Source: Phormidium ambiguum IAM M-71 (GTDB lineage Bacteria; Cyanobacteriota; Cyanobacteriia; Cyanobacteriales; Aerosakkonemataceae). Taken from it: DNA of 64,000 bases. Both the position numbers and the translations under genes were made by a program. Each line of letters begins with the position of its first letter. The first letter of the stretch is position 1. Shown here in pieces: positions 27,566 through 38,888 of this stretch. The DNA is taken from contig NZ_MRCE01000006.1 of NCBI RefSeq assembly GCF_001904725.1, positions 204,788 to 268,787 on the forward strand, given 5' to 3'. The notes beneath the pieces were generated by a model that saw only the letters and a program-made list of their open reading frames with translations, was not told the DNA's origin and did not search any database.

Positions 27566-29104
27566 TTAACGAATCAAGTCGTAAGAAATGTCAGTTTTTG
27601 CAGGAATGATCGTATTGCGATCGAGTTCATCGAGAAGGGTGTTGACAATCCAGTTGAGCAAGTTGATCGCACCTTGATAGCCGTAGGTAGCATAGCGATG
27701 GAGGTGATGGCGATCGAAAATGGGATAGCCAATGCGAACGAGTGGTGTTTTCGTGTCGCGCCAGAGATACTTACCGTAGGAGTTACCAATTAACAGATCG
27801 ACTGGTTCGGTGAACAGCAAACTACGCAGATGCCAGAGGTCTTTTCCTCCCCAAATAGTTGCACCTGCACCAAAGGGGCTACTATCGAGAAGCGATCGCA
27901 GTTCGGATTCAAAAACATCATTGCTATTGCTGACCACGATATGAACTGGTTCTGCACCAATTTCTAACAAGAATTGCACCAATCCAATTACTAAGTCAGG
28001 ATCGCCGTATAGTGCTACCCGTTTGCCATGCAACCAAGCTTGAGAGTCGGTGAGAGCATCAACAGCACGACCTCTTTCTTCTTCCAATTCGGGTGGAATT
28101 GGTTGTCCTGTGAGTGCAGAGAGCTTCATCAAGAACTCATCTGTACCGCGAATCCCTACCGGACGAGCTACGAAAGTTTGTTGCTTCCATTCGTTAGTAA
28201 CGTACTCGCGGGTTTTGCTGGTGGAATAAGCTTGGAATGCGATCGTCGCTTCTGCATTAATCGAATCAGCAGCATCCTCCAACTTCGTACCGCCAGGATA
28301 CATATTATATTCACCAGTGTTAGGTGAATCTAAATATTCAGAGTTATCTGCTAATAAGGTGTAATTCACACCCATTAATGAAGCAATCCGTTTGACTTCC
28401 CGCAAGTTGCCGATATAAGTTTCAAAACCAGGAATAAAGTTGATTTTACCGTTGGTAGTTTCAGCCTTTTTACCTGCGGTGAGATTCGATAGAATCCCCT
28501 TCATCATGTTGTCGTAACCAGTGACGTGGGAACCTACGAAGCTAGGTGTATGTGCGTAGGGAACTGGAAACTCTTGCGGAACAGAACCTTCTCTCTTAGC
28601 GTTAGCAATAAATGCTTGCAAGTCATCACCAATTACCTCTGCCATACAAGTAGTGCAGATAGCAATCATCTTGGGGTTATACAGATTGTAAGAGTTAGCC
28701 AAGCCATCAATTAAATTATTCTGACCGCCAAATACGGCTGCATCTTCGGTCATCGAAGAAGAAACTGCGGAGAAAGGTTCTTTGAAGTGGCGGGTAAAGT
28801 GAGATCTGAAGTAAGCAACGCAACCTTGAGAACCATGTACAAAGGGAAGCGTACCTTCAAATCCAACTGCTGCCAGAATTGCTCCTAATGGTTGACAAGC
28901 TTTAGCAGGATTGATAGTTAGGGCTTCACGGGCAAAGTTTTTGTCACGATATTCCCAAGTTTTTGTCCATTCAGCAATGCGAGCAACTTCTTCGGGGCTA
29001 TGTCCACCTTCAAACTGTTTCTTGTTGGCAAAAAGTGCCTGATATTCTTCCTGGTGGAAAAGTTCCGCGTGATCTTTAATATTATTAATATCGTTTTGAG
29101 CCAT
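27566..29104 (-). CDS. nifK: Nitrogenase MoFe protein beta subunit NifK
   Basis: The 512-residue subunit has the P-cluster cysteines in [20 protein letters not shown] and [13 protein letters not shown], and the usual [18 protein letters not shown] and [23 protein letters not shown]. With NifD it forms the catalytic alpha2beta2 protein. GGAG lies just before the ATG at 29104. It follows nifD by about 100 bases. Length is normal for cyanobacterial NifK. Confidence 0.98.
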   Translation of the reverse strand: MAQNDINNIKDHAELFHQEEYQALFANKKQFEGGHSPEEVARIAEWTKTWEYRDKNFAREALTINPAKACQPLGAILAAVGFEGTLPFVHGSQGCVAYFRSHFTRHFKEPFSAVSSSMTEDAAVFGGQNNLIDGLANSYNLYNPKMIAICTTCMAEVIGDDLQAFIANAKREGSVPQEFPVPYAHTPSFVGSHVTGYDNMMKGILSNLTAGKKAETTNGKINFIPGFETYIGNLREVKRIASLMGVNYTLLADNSEYLDSPNTGEYNMYPGGTKLEDAADSINAEATIAFQAYSTSKTREYVTNEWKQQTFVARPVGIRGTDEFLMKLSALTGQPIPPELEEERGRAVDALTDSQAWLHGKRVALYGDPDLVIGLVQFLLEIGAEPVHIVVSNSNDVFESELRSLLDSSPFGAGATIWGGKDLWHLRSLLFTEPVDLLIGNSYGKYLWRDTKTPLVRIGYPIFDRHHLHRYATYGYQGAINLLNWIVNTLLDELDRNTIIPAKTDISYDLIR

Positions 29105-29205
29105 GATTATTCTCCTCCAATTTCGGGATAAAGTGGCAGGTTGGTGAGGAAGGGAGTGGTGGGGTGTATATGTTGTGAAATCCCCCCATTCCTTAACCTC
29201 TACTC

Positions 29206-30699
29206 CTATGCAGTTGCTTCAGTCTTTTTCCAAGGTGCGCCAATCAATCCCCAAGTGGGACTGTTTAAAGCTAAATCCATGTCACGAGCGAAGATGGCAA
29301 ATCCGTCATAACCGTGATAAGGGCCAGAGTAATCCCAAGAGTGCATTTGGCGGAAGGGTAGAGCCATTTTCTGGAAGACATATTTTTCTTTAATTCCAGA
29401 AGCAATTAAATCTGGCTTTAATGCTTTCACAAACTGCTCGAACTCATAAGCAGAAACGTCATCATAAATGAGCGTGCCGCCTTCGACGTAGTGAGTTGTG
29501 CGTTTGTAATCGTCGTTGTGACCGAACTCGTAGCCTGTACCAATTAACTTCATGCCTAAGTCTTGGAAAGCAGGGACAACGTGACGGGGACGCAGACCGC
29601 CAACCATTAACGCAACTGTTTTACCTTCTAAGCGAGAACGATATTTTTCAATTACAGCTTTCGTTTGCGCTTCGTATTTGGCGATAACTTTTTCCGCATT
29701 TTCCTGAATAGTTGCGTCAAATTTAGCTGCGATTTCCCGCAAGGATTGAGCAATTTGGGTGGGGCCAAAGAAGTTGTATTCTAACCAAGGAATACCGTAA
29801 GTTTCTTCCATGTGGCGGCTGATATAGTTCATGGAGCGATAGCAGTGAACTAGATTCAGCTTGACGTTAGGAGTTAACATCATTTCGTGGAGTGTGCCAT
29901 CACCTGACCACTGAGCCACAACCCGCAGACCGATTTCTTCTAACAAAATCCGGCTTGACCAAGCATCTCCACCGATGTTGTAGTCACCAATAATTGCTAC
30001 GTCGTAGGGAGTGCTTTCAATGCCTAATTCTTTCTTTTTCTTATCTGCTTGGGGGAATACCCAATCACGCACAGCATCATTGGCAATGTGGTGTCCGAGA
30101 GATTGAGATACGCCCCGGAAGCCTTCACAACGTACAGGTACAACTGGCTTACCAATCTCTTTAGCAGCTTTCTTGGCAACGGCTTCAATATCGTCTCCAA
30201 TCAAACCAATGGGACATTCAGATTGAATAGAAACGCCTCTTTGCAGGGGGAAAAGTTCTTCTAGTTCGGTAATTAGTTTGGCGAGTTTTTTGTCACCACC
30301 AAATACGATATCTCTTTCTTGGAAGTCGGAGGTAAATTGCATTGTCCCAAAGGTATCAATGCCAGTTGTTCCTATGTAGTAATTACGGCGACCAGACCAA
30401 GAGTAGTAGCCACAACCAACAGGGCCATGACTGATGTGAATCATGTCTTTGATTGGCCCCCAGACCACACCTTTTGAACCTGCATAGGCACAACCGCGAG
30501 TGGTCATAGAACCGGGAACGGATTTGATATTTGATTTAACGCCGCAATCAGATTTACCTTCTTCGTAAACGTTCAGGTGCTTTTCCCGTTTCTTTTTGGC
30601 TTTGTCGGGGTAGACTTCCAGAACTTCTTTAATCAGTGCTTTTGTATCTGTTTCTGGGGCTTCTACGGCGAGTTTTGGTTTTTCTTCTATAAATGTCAT
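29206..30699 (-). CDS. nifD: Nitrogenase MoFe protein alpha subunit NifD
   Basis: The 497-residue subunit carries P-cluster cysteines in [22 protein letters not shown] and [11 protein letters not shown], and the FeMo-co ligands: cysteine in [11 protein letters not shown] and histidine in [12 protein letters not shown]. The gene is contiguous, with no developmental excision element of the kind found in some heterocystous species. GAGGA precedes the ATG. It is the second gene of nifHDK. Confidence 0.98.
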   Translation of the reverse strand: MTFIEEKPKLAVEAPETDTKALIKEVLEVYPDKAKKKREKHLNVYEEGKSDCGVKSNIKSVPGSMTTRGCAYAGSKGVVWGPIKDMIHISHGPVGCGYYSWSGRRNYYIGTTGIDTFGTMQFTSDFQERDIVFGGDKKLAKLITELEELFPLQRGVSIQSECPIGLIGDDIEAVAKKAAKEIGKPVVPVRCEGFRGVSQSLGHHIANDAVRDWVFPQADKKKKELGIESTPYDVAIIGDYNIGGDAWSSRILLEEIGLRVVAQWSGDGTLHEMMLTPNVKLNLVHCYRSMNYISRHMEETYGIPWLEYNFFGPTQIAQSLREIAAKFDATIQENAEKVIAKYEAQTKAVIEKYRSRLEGKTVALMVGGLRPRHVVPAFQDLGMKLIGTGYEFGHNDDYKRTTHYVEGGTLIYDDVSAYEFEQFVKALKPDLIASGIKEKYVFQKMALPFRQMHSWDYSGPYHGYDGFAIFARDMDLALNSPTWGLIGAPWKKTEATA

Positions 30700-30829
30700 A
30701 GCGTCCTCGCGTAATTAGGAATTGGGAGAAAATGAGGGAGGTAAGGGGGTTCGGATAGTTGAGCTACTTATCCTCCACTCAGAATTTATGTTGGCTACTT
30801 AACCACTTAGTTGGACGATCGCTTTTAAA

Positions 30830-31732
<903 letters not shown>

Positions 31733-31926
31733 TTAACTACTCCTGAATTAATTACAAATGAATGAATTAGCGAGAATGAAATTAGAAAATAGGCAATAGA
31801 ATTCCGGGGCAGAGGACGCTTAAGGTGGCGATCGCTCTACGGGAGTTAATGATTGGAACATAGAGAGTTTTGAGTTAAGTTTTAAGAGTTTTGAGTTGGA
31901 AATATGGTATGACCAATTACCAATTT

Positions 31927-32820
31927 TTAATTCACTGCTTCTACAACTAAATTGGGATGAACGCGCTCTTTCAATCGAGCTTCGACGGCAATCTTGAGGG
32001 TTGTTGTACTGGATGTACAAGAGCCACACGCACCCTTGAGTAAAACTTTGACTGTGTTACCTTCTACGTCGTAAAGTTCGACATCACCGCCATCTGCTAA
32101 TAGTAATGGACGAACTTCTTCGTGCAGAACTTGTTGAATTAAAGCAATTTTTTGGACATTTGTGAGGTTTATTTGCGCCTTTTCTTGAGCAGTAGCGATC
32201 TCACTTGCTAATCGTTTGGAGGTGGCATTTGTATCTCGCAGTACGGTGGCTAGAATATCTTCAATCGCTGCTAAACAGGAACTACAACCGCCTCCAGCTT
32301 TGACGTAACTGGTTATTTGATCTGCTGAGGTTAAATTGTTTTCGATCGCAACTCGACGAATCTTACTTTCAGTTACGCCGAAGCAAGCGCAGATTAATGC
32401 TCCTTCATCTTCTTCGTGATGCTCGACTTCAATACCGCGATACTTATAAATTGCGGCTTCTAATGCTTCTTGTCCCATCACAGAACAGTGCATTTTCGCT
32501 TCTGGCAATCCACCGAGATAATCTGCAATCTCTCTATTGGTAATCTTGAGTGCCTCATCTAATGTGAGTCCTTTGATCAATTCAGTTAAAGCAGAAGAAG
32601 ATGCGATCGCGCTGGTACAGCCAAAGGTTTGAAAACGAGCATCCAAAATCCGATCGGCGGGAATGTCAATTTTCAGATGCAGCCGGAGGGCATCCCCACA
32701 AGCAATACTGCCAACCTCGCCAAATACCACAGCTATTTCTGATTCTCGATCGTCGGCGATCGCGCCTTGGTTTTTCGGGTTATAAAAAAGGTCTAATACT
32801 TTCTCGGTGTAGTCCCACAT
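31927..32820 (-). CDS. nifU: Fe-S cluster scaffold NifU
   Basis: The 297-residue protein has all three NifU parts: an IscU-like scaffold (residues 1-125, with cysteines in IACGDAL, FGCTSAIA and MHCSVMG), a central [2Fe-2S] BFD-like domain (CACFGVTESKIRR and GGGCSSCLAAIED), and a C-terminal Nfu domain with CGSC (LLKGACGSCTSS). It assembles [4Fe-4S] clusters for NifH and NifB using sulfur from NifS. It directly follows nifS. Confidence 0.96.
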   Translation of the reverse strand: MWDYTEKVLDLFYNPKNQGAIADDRESEIAVVFGEVGSIACGDALRLHLKIDIPADRILDARFQTFGCTSAIASSSALTELIKGLTLDEALKITNREIADYLGGLPEAKMHCSVMGQEALEAAIYKYRGIEVEHHEEDEGALICACFGVTESKIRRVAIENNLTSADQITSYVKAGGGCSSCLAAIEDILATVLRDTNATSKRLASEIATAQEKAQINLTNVQKIALIQQVLHEEVRPLLLADGGDVELYDVEGNTVKVLLKGACGSCTSSTTTLKIAVEARLKERVHPNLVVEAVN

Positions 32821-32869
32821 GACAGTAACCAGTAAATAGTGAACAGTGAGCAGTTATCAGGAAAACTAT

Positions 32870-34069
32870 TTATCTAATAGCGATCGCTTCTTGTCTGTCT
32901 TGTAACCAACCTGCTCGATCGCTGTTGAAGGGTGATAATGCCCGTAGGCGTTCGATAATGGGGGGCATAACTTCGAGGACGCGATCGACTTCCGCATCGG
33001 TACTGTAGCGAGAGAGGCTAAACCGAATTGAACCGTGCAGAATGGTGTAAGGTAAGCCCATGGATCGCAGTACGTGAGAGGGTTCTAGAGAACCAGAGGT
33101 ACAAGCAGAACCGGAGGAAGCACAAACACCGAACTGGTTGAGGGAAAATAGGATGGCTTCTCCTTCGATATACTTAAAACCTATGTTGGTAGTATTCGGT
33201 AGCCGTTTGATGGGATGTCCGTTTACCTGGCAATCAGGGATACTGGAGAGTAAACCTTTTTCTAAGCGATCGCGTAAGCGTTTTTCTCGATCGACATCAC
33301 CTAAATGTTGCTGTGCTAATTCTGCGGCTTTGCCTAGAGCAATAACACCTGCAACGTTTTCTGTACCTGCTCTGCGTCCTCGTTCTTGGTGTCCGCCGAT
33401 CAGGTAAGGACGGAAGCGGAAACCTCGACGCACGTACAACGCACCTACGCCTTTGGGGGCATGAAGTTTGTGTCCAGATAGAGTTAATAAATCGATCGTG
33501 CTATTTTTCAGATTGATTGGTAATTTTCCCACTACTTGCACTGCATCGACATGGAAGGTTGCACCGTAAGCTTTAGCCAGTGCGCCAATTTCTTCAACTG
33601 GGAAAATCACTCCGGTTTCGTTATTGGCATACATGGTGGAAACTAAAGCTGTATTTCCAGTTAATGCTGCTTCTAACTCTGCTAAATCAATTTGTCCTTG
33701 ACTATCAACTGAAAGGTAAGTAACTTTATAACCTTGCTTTTCCAACTGCTTGCACACATTCATAATGCAAGCGTGTTCGACTTGAGTTGTAATGATATGG
33801 TTGCGATCGGGTTGTGCAGCTAAGGCAGCGCGAATGGCGGTATTATTTCCTTCGGTTCCGCAACTGGTAAAGATAATTTCTGATTCTTCTGCTCCTAATA
33901 ATGCTGCAACTTGCGATCGGGCATTTTTAATTTCTTTCCCAACTTGTCCGCCAAAGCTGTGCATTGAGGAAGGATTACCATAATACTCTTGCAGGTAAGG
34001 CAACATAGCCTCTAGCACGATCGGATCTACTTTAGTGGTGGCATTATTGTCAAAATAAATGATATTCAC
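32870..34069 (-). CDS. nifS: Cysteine desulfurase NifS
   Basis: About 399 residues. Visible are the substrate-binding start NIIYFDNNATT, the PLP lysine in LSGHKLHAPKG and the active-site cysteine in CASSGSACTSGSLEPSHVL. It mobilises sulfur from cysteine for NifU. The frame is open to 34141, but the GTG at 34069 fits the family start and has GGGACAAGAG just upstream. The usual upstream fdxN is absent; a 56-codon ORF lies there instead. Confidence 0.95.
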   Translation of the reverse strand: MNIIYFDNNATTKVDPIVLEAMLPYLQEYYGNPSSMHSFGGQVGKEIKNARSQVAALLGAEESEIIFTSCGTEGNNTAIRAALAAQPDRNHIITTQVEHACIMNVCKQLEKQGYKVTYLSVDSQGQIDLAELEAALTGNTALVSTMYANNETGVIFPVEEIGALAKAYGATFHVDAVQVVGKLPINLKNSTIDLLTLSGHKLHAPKGVGALYVRRGFRFRPYLIGGHQERGRRAGTENVAGVIALGKAAELAQQHLGDVDREKRLRDRLEKGLLSSIPDCQVNGHPIKRLPNTTNIGFKYIEGEAILFSLNQFGVCASSGSACTSGSLEPSHVLRSMGLPYTILHGSIRFSLSRYSTDAEVDRVLEVMPPIIERLRALSPFNSDRAGWLQDRQEAIAIR

Positions 34070-34149
34070 GCTCTTGTCCCTATTGCCTAATGTGTGGATT
34101 GAAATAAGCTGGAAATTCTTTGTGCGTAGCGATCGAACCAATAATTCTA

Positions 34150-34320
34150 TTAACGAGACTGCTTTGCTATTTCAAGTTGAGAAACGATCCGGTTATAGGT
34201 TGTGAACCACTTTTCCCAATAATCTTGAGAGCTAAATCTCTGACTGATACTAGGAACAAAACTGTAGTTAATAGGACAGCAATCGTACTCAATAGGCTGC
34301 TTTGTGATGGAGTGAATCAT
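34150..34320 (-). CDS. 56-residue ORF between nifB and nifS, unknown family
   Basis: On the - strand, ATG 34320 to TAA 34150 encodes 56 residues beginning MIHSITKQPIEYDCCPINYS, with a helical second half (QDYWEKWFTTYNRIVSQLEIAKQ). GGGAG lies seven bases before the ATG, a strong ribosome-binding site, and the gap to the nifB stop is only 14 bases, so it should be co-translated with the nif operon. In most cyanobacterial clusters this place is held by fdxN, a small 2[4Fe-4S] ferredoxin. This ORF has only one adjacent cysteine pair and no ferredoxin motif. I do not recognise it. Confidence 0.65.
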   Translation of the reverse strand: MIHSITKQPIEYDCCPINYSFVPSISQRFSSQDYWEKWFTTYNRIVSQLEIAKQSR

Positions 34321-34334
34321 ACTTTTGCTCCCAA

Positions 34335-35777
34335 TTAAGCTAACTGTTGTTTTAGATATTGGTCGTAAAACTTTCTGGCAACTTTCTCAATTACGTCGTA
34401 AGCTTCAACAGCTTGAATTCCTGCTTTTTGCAATTCTGTTTCGGGACAGTTACCAATTTTAGAAACAAAAACCGCCTTACAATCTGAGATAGTTTGAATA
34501 ATGTTATCTAGTGTCGATTCCTCACCATAACCACTTTGACAATAATGGTCGATTTTGCGATGACCGACAAATTTAGCTTCGTTGGCATCCACTTCGTAAA
34601 CCATGAACTCTTTAGCATGACCGAAGTGTTGATTGACGATTCCGCCTCCCTTAGTTGCAACTGCGACGAGAATTTTGGGACTATCAACGACCTTATTTTT
34701 AGCTGTGACAGTTGCTTTGGCTTTTTGCAGTTCCGTTTTGAATTTCTCAATGCCAGCGTGAACTTCTTGGCGAGTCTCCAGGTTGTATTCTGGAGCCATG
34801 TTGATGAACTTATCTTTAGTAAATTCTTGAGAACGATCTTCCCCTAATAATCCCACTGCATCGGCTCGGCATTGACGGCAGTGGCGCATCATCTTCATAT
34901 TGCCAGAGCATTTATCTTGAATAGTTTTTAATTCTTTGGGATTCGGCCCCCGTTGTCCGGTTAAACCAAAGTAAGTTCCGTGTTCTTTAGCTGAGATTAA
35001 GGGCATTATATTGTGCAAAAATGCGCCTTTTTCTCGAATTACTCGATTTACTTCGACTAAATGTTCGTCATTGATACCTGGAATCATTACCGAATTAACT
35101 TTGCAAAGGATGTCGGCTTCTTTTAATGCCTGCAATCCTTCCATTTGTCGTTCGTGTAAGATTTTGGCAGCTTCTAATCCTTTATAACGTTTGCGTTTGT
35201 AATGAACCCAAGGATAAATTTTTGTACCAATTTCTGGGTCAACCATGTTAATGGTAATGGTGACGTGATCGACATTTAGTTGTTTGATGCGATCGACATA
35301 CTCTGGCAACATTAACCCGTTAGTAGATAAGCAAAGTTTAATGTCGGGAGCTTGTTCGGCAATCAGTTCAAAGGTGCGAAAGGTTTTTTCGGGGTTAGCT
35401 AGGGGGTCGCCTGGGCCAGCAATCCCTAAAACTGTCATTTGGGGAATTTTGCCAGCGATGACTAGCACTTTATGAGCAGCTTCCTCTGGGGTCAGTAGTT
35501 CGCTAACTACGCCAGGACGACTTTCATTCGCACAGTCATATTTGCGATTACAGTAGTTGCATTGAATGTTGCAAGCCGGAGCAACTGCAACGTGCATTCT
35601 TGCATAATGGTGATGAGCTTCTTCGCTGTAACAAGGATGTTTTTCAATCCTAGCCCGCATTTTTTCATCGAGTCCATCTGCGGTATTGCTGGAACTGCTG
35701 CAACCACAGCTACTTGATTTCGCCTTGACTTGAGACTTTTCTGGAGCAGTGAGCAGAGTTGTGGGTGGTGGTGTCAT
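34335..35777 (-). CDS. nifB: FeMo-cofactor biosynthesis radical SAM protein NifB
   Basis: The 480-residue protein has an N-terminal Ser/Cys-rich segment ([10 protein letters not shown]), the radical SAM motif CNIQCNYC with following CNRKYDC, the GPGDPLANP element, accessory cysteines in [15 protein letters not shown], and a C-terminal NifX-like domain (residues about 365-480, [15 protein letters not shown]). It inserts carbide to make NifB-co. It is the first gene of the - strand nif series, transcribed from the long divergent region shared with nifP. Confidence 0.97.
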   Translation of the reverse strand: MTPPPTTLLTAPEKSQVKAKSSSCGCSSSSNTADGLDEKMRARIEKHPCYSEEAHHHYARMHVAVAPACNIQCNYCNRKYDCANESRPGVVSELLTPEEAAHKVLVIAGKIPQMTVLGIAGPGDPLANPEKTFRTFELIAEQAPDIKLCLSTNGLMLPEYVDRIKQLNVDHVTITINMVDPEIGTKIYPWVHYKRKRYKGLEAAKILHERQMEGLQALKEADILCKVNSVMIPGINDEHLVEVNRVIREKGAFLHNIMPLISAKEHGTYFGLTGQRGPNPKELKTIQDKCSGNMKMMRHCRQCRADAVGLLGEDRSQEFTKDKFINMAPEYNLETRQEVHAGIEKFKTELQKAKATVTAKNKVVDSPKILVAVATKGGGIVNQHFGHAKEFMVYEVDANEAKFVGHRKIDHYCQSGYGEESTLDNIIQTISDCKAVFVSKIGNCPETELQKAGIQAVEAYDVIEKVARKFYDQYLKQQLA

Positions 35778-35984
35778 CGAATTTCCAGTGAATTAGGTGA
35801 ACAAACCGCCACTGTGGAGATGCTTTGGCATCACTCCACTCACTTGAACTCCGATATGAGAGCTATCAAAAACCTTGTTCTCAACTGGAGGACTTAGTGG
35901 CTGGCGTTATGTAGGTTATAGCAGCCACCTTCCAACCAGTCATTGCGTTGGAGCCACTCAAAATTATTTGGAATATTAGGAATG

Positions 35985-36089
35985 TACTCAAAACATTATA
36001 TCCCTACTAATATCAGCATTTAAAGATTTTTGAAAAATTTTTTGAGGTAGGGGTATGAGTATTTTTAAATATAGGTATGAGTATTTATG
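35985..36089 (-). promoter_or_regulatory. nifB-side cis-element block (possible CnfR site)
   Basis: The block holds TACTCAAA (35985), an AT-rich TTTTTGAAAAATTTTTTGAG, GGTAGGGG, and two copies of GGTATGAGTATTT starting at 36052 and 36074, exactly 22 bases (about two helical turns) apart. It is an inverted near-copy of the nifP-side block at 36459-36554. In L. boryana CnfR recognises a cis-element of nif genes; assigning that role here is inference. Confidence 0.7.
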
Positions 36090-36458
36090 AGAATAGGGGC
36101 TGGTATTTTTGCACTCAACTAGAATCCAAATAAACCAAGCCTTTGATAGCAAAATTGACCTGCTTATCAATAGGTTTATTTAGGTACTCAAATTAAGGCG
36201 AATTCTAAGTCAAATCGCCGAGCTAGTCCCTTTCAAAGTACTTTCTGTATCTAAATTAGCATTCTCTCATTTTATTTTGCAGCTTACGATACCTTTCGTA
36301 AAATTTAAGATTTGCCTTGCTTGCTTATTGGTAGCATAAACAACAGAATATAACGTGATGAGTGCAGACTAAAACTCAGTTAATAAACTATAAAAATACC
36401 TGAAACTCAGGTTAAGACTTGCTTTTGCTTTGAGTATACAATTGCAAGTCCCCTTTGC

Positions 36459-36554
36459 CATAAATACTCGTACCCTATTTGTAAAATACTAGTACCCCTA
36501 CCCTCAAAAATTTTTCAAAACGTTGATGTAGGAGCATCTTAGGCTTTGAGTATA
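36459..36554 (+). promoter_or_regulatory. nifP-side cis-element block (possible CnfR site)
   Basis: Reading toward nifP it holds AAATACTCGTACC (36462) and AAATACTAGTACC (36484), again 22 bases apart, then CCCTACC, CTCAAAAATTTTTCAAAA and TTTGAGTA (36545). It is the reverse complement of the nifB-side block with a few substitutions. The spacing from the motif pair to TTTGAGTA is 11 bases shorter than on the nifB side, about one helical turn. Confidence 0.7.
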
Positions 36555-36655
36555 GATTTAATATTTTTAATAAATTCAAGTAGCACAAATCAAAAACTGG
36601 AAAGAGCGCACCTGATATACAAAAAGACACGACTTGCCTTCAACCCCAAACAGCG

Positions 36656-37444
36656 ATGCTTCAGTTCTGCGATCGTCTTTTTACTCAGCAAGCGACACTT
36701 TCAGTAATTCCGTCAACGATAGTGGCGCAAATACAGTCTGCTAAACAATTTGCCTTCGAGTGCATTCAAACAGTACCTCTGGTTGAAGATTTTCGGACGA
36801 TTTTTGCGCGAGATCCAGCCGCTCGTAATTGGTTAGAAGTATTGTGTTGTTATCCTGGCTTCCACGCGATCGTCTGCTATCGTTTTGCTCACTGGCTGTA
36901 TTGTCGCAATATCCCATTTTTTCCCCGTCTGATATCCCATTTAGGACGATGCTTCACTGGAATTGAAATTCATCCAGGTGCAGTTCTGGGAAAAGGAATT
37001 GTCATCGATCACGGTATGGGAGTTGTGATTGGAGAAACGGCGATCGTCGGCGATTACGCGCTGATCTATCAAGGAGTAACGTTAGGCGGTACGGGAAAAG
37101 AAAGCGGCAAACGCCATCCCACTGTAGGAAATCATGTTGTAATTGGGGCGGGAGCAAAGATACTCGGCAATATTTGTGTTGGTAACTATGCCCGCATTGG
37201 CGCTGGTTCAATTATATTGCGAGATGTACCTAGTCATTGCACAGCAGTTGGTGTCCCAGGTCGCAACCTTTGCCGCACAAATACTCAAGATTGTCCTTTA
37301 GAACACGGACAAATTCCAGATCCAGAAGCGATCGCTATCCTCACTCTAGTTAATCGAATCGAACATCTAGAGGAGCAATTACAAAGTTTAAAACTGCAAA
37401 CCCTTACTCTGTGTGAGAACCAAACCAATGCAACCGCCTCTTAG
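36656..37444 (+). CDS. nifP: Serine O-acetyltransferase NifP (CysE-type)
   Basis: The 262-residue protein has the CysE helical N-terminus (DPAARNWLEVLCCYPGFHAIVCYRFAHWLY) and a left-handed beta-helix with hexapeptide repeats (GAVLGKGIVIDHGMGVVIGETAIVGD, GGTGKESGKRHPTVG). It makes O-acetylserine for cysteine synthesis, supplying sulfur for Fe-S clusters. Its place opposite nifB identifies it as NifP. The C-terminus has a short coiled coil (IEHLEEQLQSLKLQ). The ATG at 36656 has no good ribosome-binding site. Confidence 0.92.
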   Translation: MLQFCDRLFTQQATLSVIPSTIVAQIQSAKQFAFECIQTVPLVEDFRTIFARDPAARNWLEVLCCYPGFHAIVCYRFAHWLYCRNIPFFPRLISHLGRCFTGIEIHPGAVLGKGIVIDHGMGVVIGETAIVGDYALIYQGVTLGGTGKESGKRHPTVGNHVVIGAGAKILGNICVGNYARIGAGSIILRDVPSHCTAVGVPGRNLCRTNTQDCPLEHGQIPDPEAIAILTLVNRIEHLEEQLQSLKLQTLTLCENQTNATAS

Positions 37445-37691
37445 TGCAAATCCTCCCATACAACAAGCTCTAGCGATTGCACGGTGCGATCGCTGGTGTA
37501 TTTACCATCGCCTGCAAGAACTGATGATTTCCTGTTCTTGTCCCGCAGATGGCTCGTTATGCGTTGAAATTCATCATGGCATTGATTTGATTTTAGTTCG
37601 CAGTGTTGTTCAACAGTACGCGACATCCCGCCAAGAATTAGTGAATTGGTTAGAGCAATGCTGGTTTACCAAAGCTTCAGAGCAGAATTAG
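37428..37691 (+). CDS. Asr1405/Asl0597-type small nif-cluster protein
   Basis: About 87 residues with the pattern IARCDRWCIYHRLQELMISCSCPADGSLCVEIHHGIDLILVRSVVQQY and a final ELVNWLEQCW. This matches the small Asr1405/Asl0597 protein that follows nifP in Anabaena-like clusters. The function is unknown. ATG 37428 overlaps the nifP end by 17 bases, suggesting translational coupling; a GTG at 37413 is the alternative start. Confidence 0.8.
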   Translation: MQPPLSANPPIQQALAIARCDRWCIYHRLQELMISCSCPADGSLCVEIHHGIDLILVRSVVQQYATSRQELVNWLEQCWFTKASEQN

Positions 37692-37739
37692 GACAACGAT
37701 TTAGATTGACTTTGTATGCTTCACTATTAGGACGGAATT

Positions 37740-38888
37740 ATGGGCAATTCTACTAAACATTGCATTCAAATCAACGATACAACACTCCGAGATGGCGAAC
37801 AAGCAGCAGGTGTTGCTTTTACGATCGCCGAAAAGGTAGCGATCGCTAAATTTCTGGATGCGATCGGAGTACAGGAATTAGAAGTGGGCATTCCCGCAAT
37901 GGGACAACAAGAAGTAAAAGCGATTCGTGCGATCGTCGATCTGGACTTAAATGCTCAATTACTAGGTTGGAATCGAGCCAACATTGCTGATATCAAAGCT
38001 TCAGTTGCTTGCGGTTTAAAGCGAATTCATATTTCCGTTCCTGTCTCTGAAATTCAAATCGCTGCCAAATTTCATGGTCAATGGCGAGTGATGCTAGGAC
38101 GACTTGAAGAAGCAATGAATTTTGCTCTCGATCTTGGCTTGTCTGTTTCTGTCGGGGGTGAAGATTCTTCTAGAGCAGATATGAATTTTGTACAAGATGT
38201 TGCTGGCTATGCCCAGAGTTTAGGTGCTTTTCGGTTTCGTTTTTGCGATACCGTTGGTATCCTCGACCCCTTAACCACATTTCATAAGGTGCAGCAACTC
38301 GTTCAACGTCTCGACATTCCTATAGAAATGCACACCCACAACGATTTGGGGTTAGCAACAGCGAATGCTTTGGCAGGAATTCAAGCAGGTGCATTATCAG
38401 TAAATACAACGGTAAATGGTTTAGGCGAACGTGCGGGTAATGCAGCTTTAGAAGAGGTGGTGATGGCACTAAAACGGATTCACAATTTTTCATTGGGAAT
38501 TAATACGCAACGCTTGTTAGAACTCTCACAGCTTGTGGCAGAGGCTTCCAATTATCCTATTCCTCCCTGGAAAGCTGTAGTTGGTGCAAATGCTTTTGTT
38601 CACGAATCTGGTATCCATGCTCATGGTATCTTACAAAATCCAGCGACGTATGAACCCTTCGATCCGGCTGAGGTGGGTTGGCAGCACCGCTTTTCTATTG
38701 GTAAACATTCTGGTCGTCATTTGCTACAGGAGGTATTACAAAAGTACGGAATCATCCTGAGTCCGGCTGAAACTCATACTCTCTTAGAAGCTGTGCGCGA
38801 TCGCTCCGTACAAGTTAAACGCAGTCTAACTGCTGAAGAACTTTTGAGTTTAGTACCATCAGTGAGGGATATCGCTCATGCAACCTGA
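37740..38888 (+). CDS. nifV: Homocitrate synthase NifV
   Basis: The 382-residue enzyme of the HMGL-like family has the metal and substrate motif INDTTLRDGEQAAGVAF, GGEDSSR, FCDTVGILDP, the metal ligands in MHTHNDLGLATANALAG, and GERAGNAALEEVVMAL plus HESGIHAHG. It condenses acetyl-CoA and 2-oxoglutarate to homocitrate, the organic ligand of FeMo-co. AGGACG precedes the ATG. It overlaps nifZ by 11 bases. Confidence 0.95.
   Translation: MGNSTKHCIQINDTTLRDGEQAAGVAFTIAEKVAIAKFLDAIGVQELEVGIPAMGQQEVKAIRAIVDLDLNAQLLGWNRANIADIKASVACGLKRIHISVPVSEIQIAAKFHGQWRVMLGRLEEAMNFALDLGLSVSVGGEDSSRADMNFVQDVAGYAQSLGAFRFRFCDTVGILDPLTTFHKVQQLVQRLDIPIEMHTHNDLGLATANALAGIQAGALSVNTTVNGLGERAGNAALEEVVMALKRIHNFSLGINTQRLLELSQLVAEASNYPIPPWKAVVGANAFVHESGIHAHGILQNPATYEPFDPAEVGWQHRFSIGKHSGRHLLQEVLQKYGIILSPAETHTLLEAVRDRSVQVKRSLTAEELLSLVPSVRDIAHAT

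Larger units (their letters stand above)
35778..36655. promoter_or_regulatory. Divergent nifB-nifP promoter region
   Basis: This 878-base AT-rich region has no convincing gene. It contains two large mirror-image blocks, one on each side, described separately, plus single TACTCAAA copies in the middle (36182-36191 as GGTACTCAAA, and as TTTGAGTATA near 36430). It must hold promoters for nifB (leftward) and nifP (rightward). Confidence 0.75.

Noticed and set aside
29206..30699. A developmental excision element in nifD
   Set aside because: The NifD frame is complete and uninterrupted.
34120..34338. 72-codon + strand ORF antisense to the 56-codon ORF
   Set aside because: It runs against the nif operon, has no good start site and overlaps the better-supported small ORF.
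35988..36170. 60-codon - strand ORF in the nifB-nifP gap
   Set aside because: It covers the duplicated cis-elements, is AT-rich with no ribosome-binding site, and resembles no protein.
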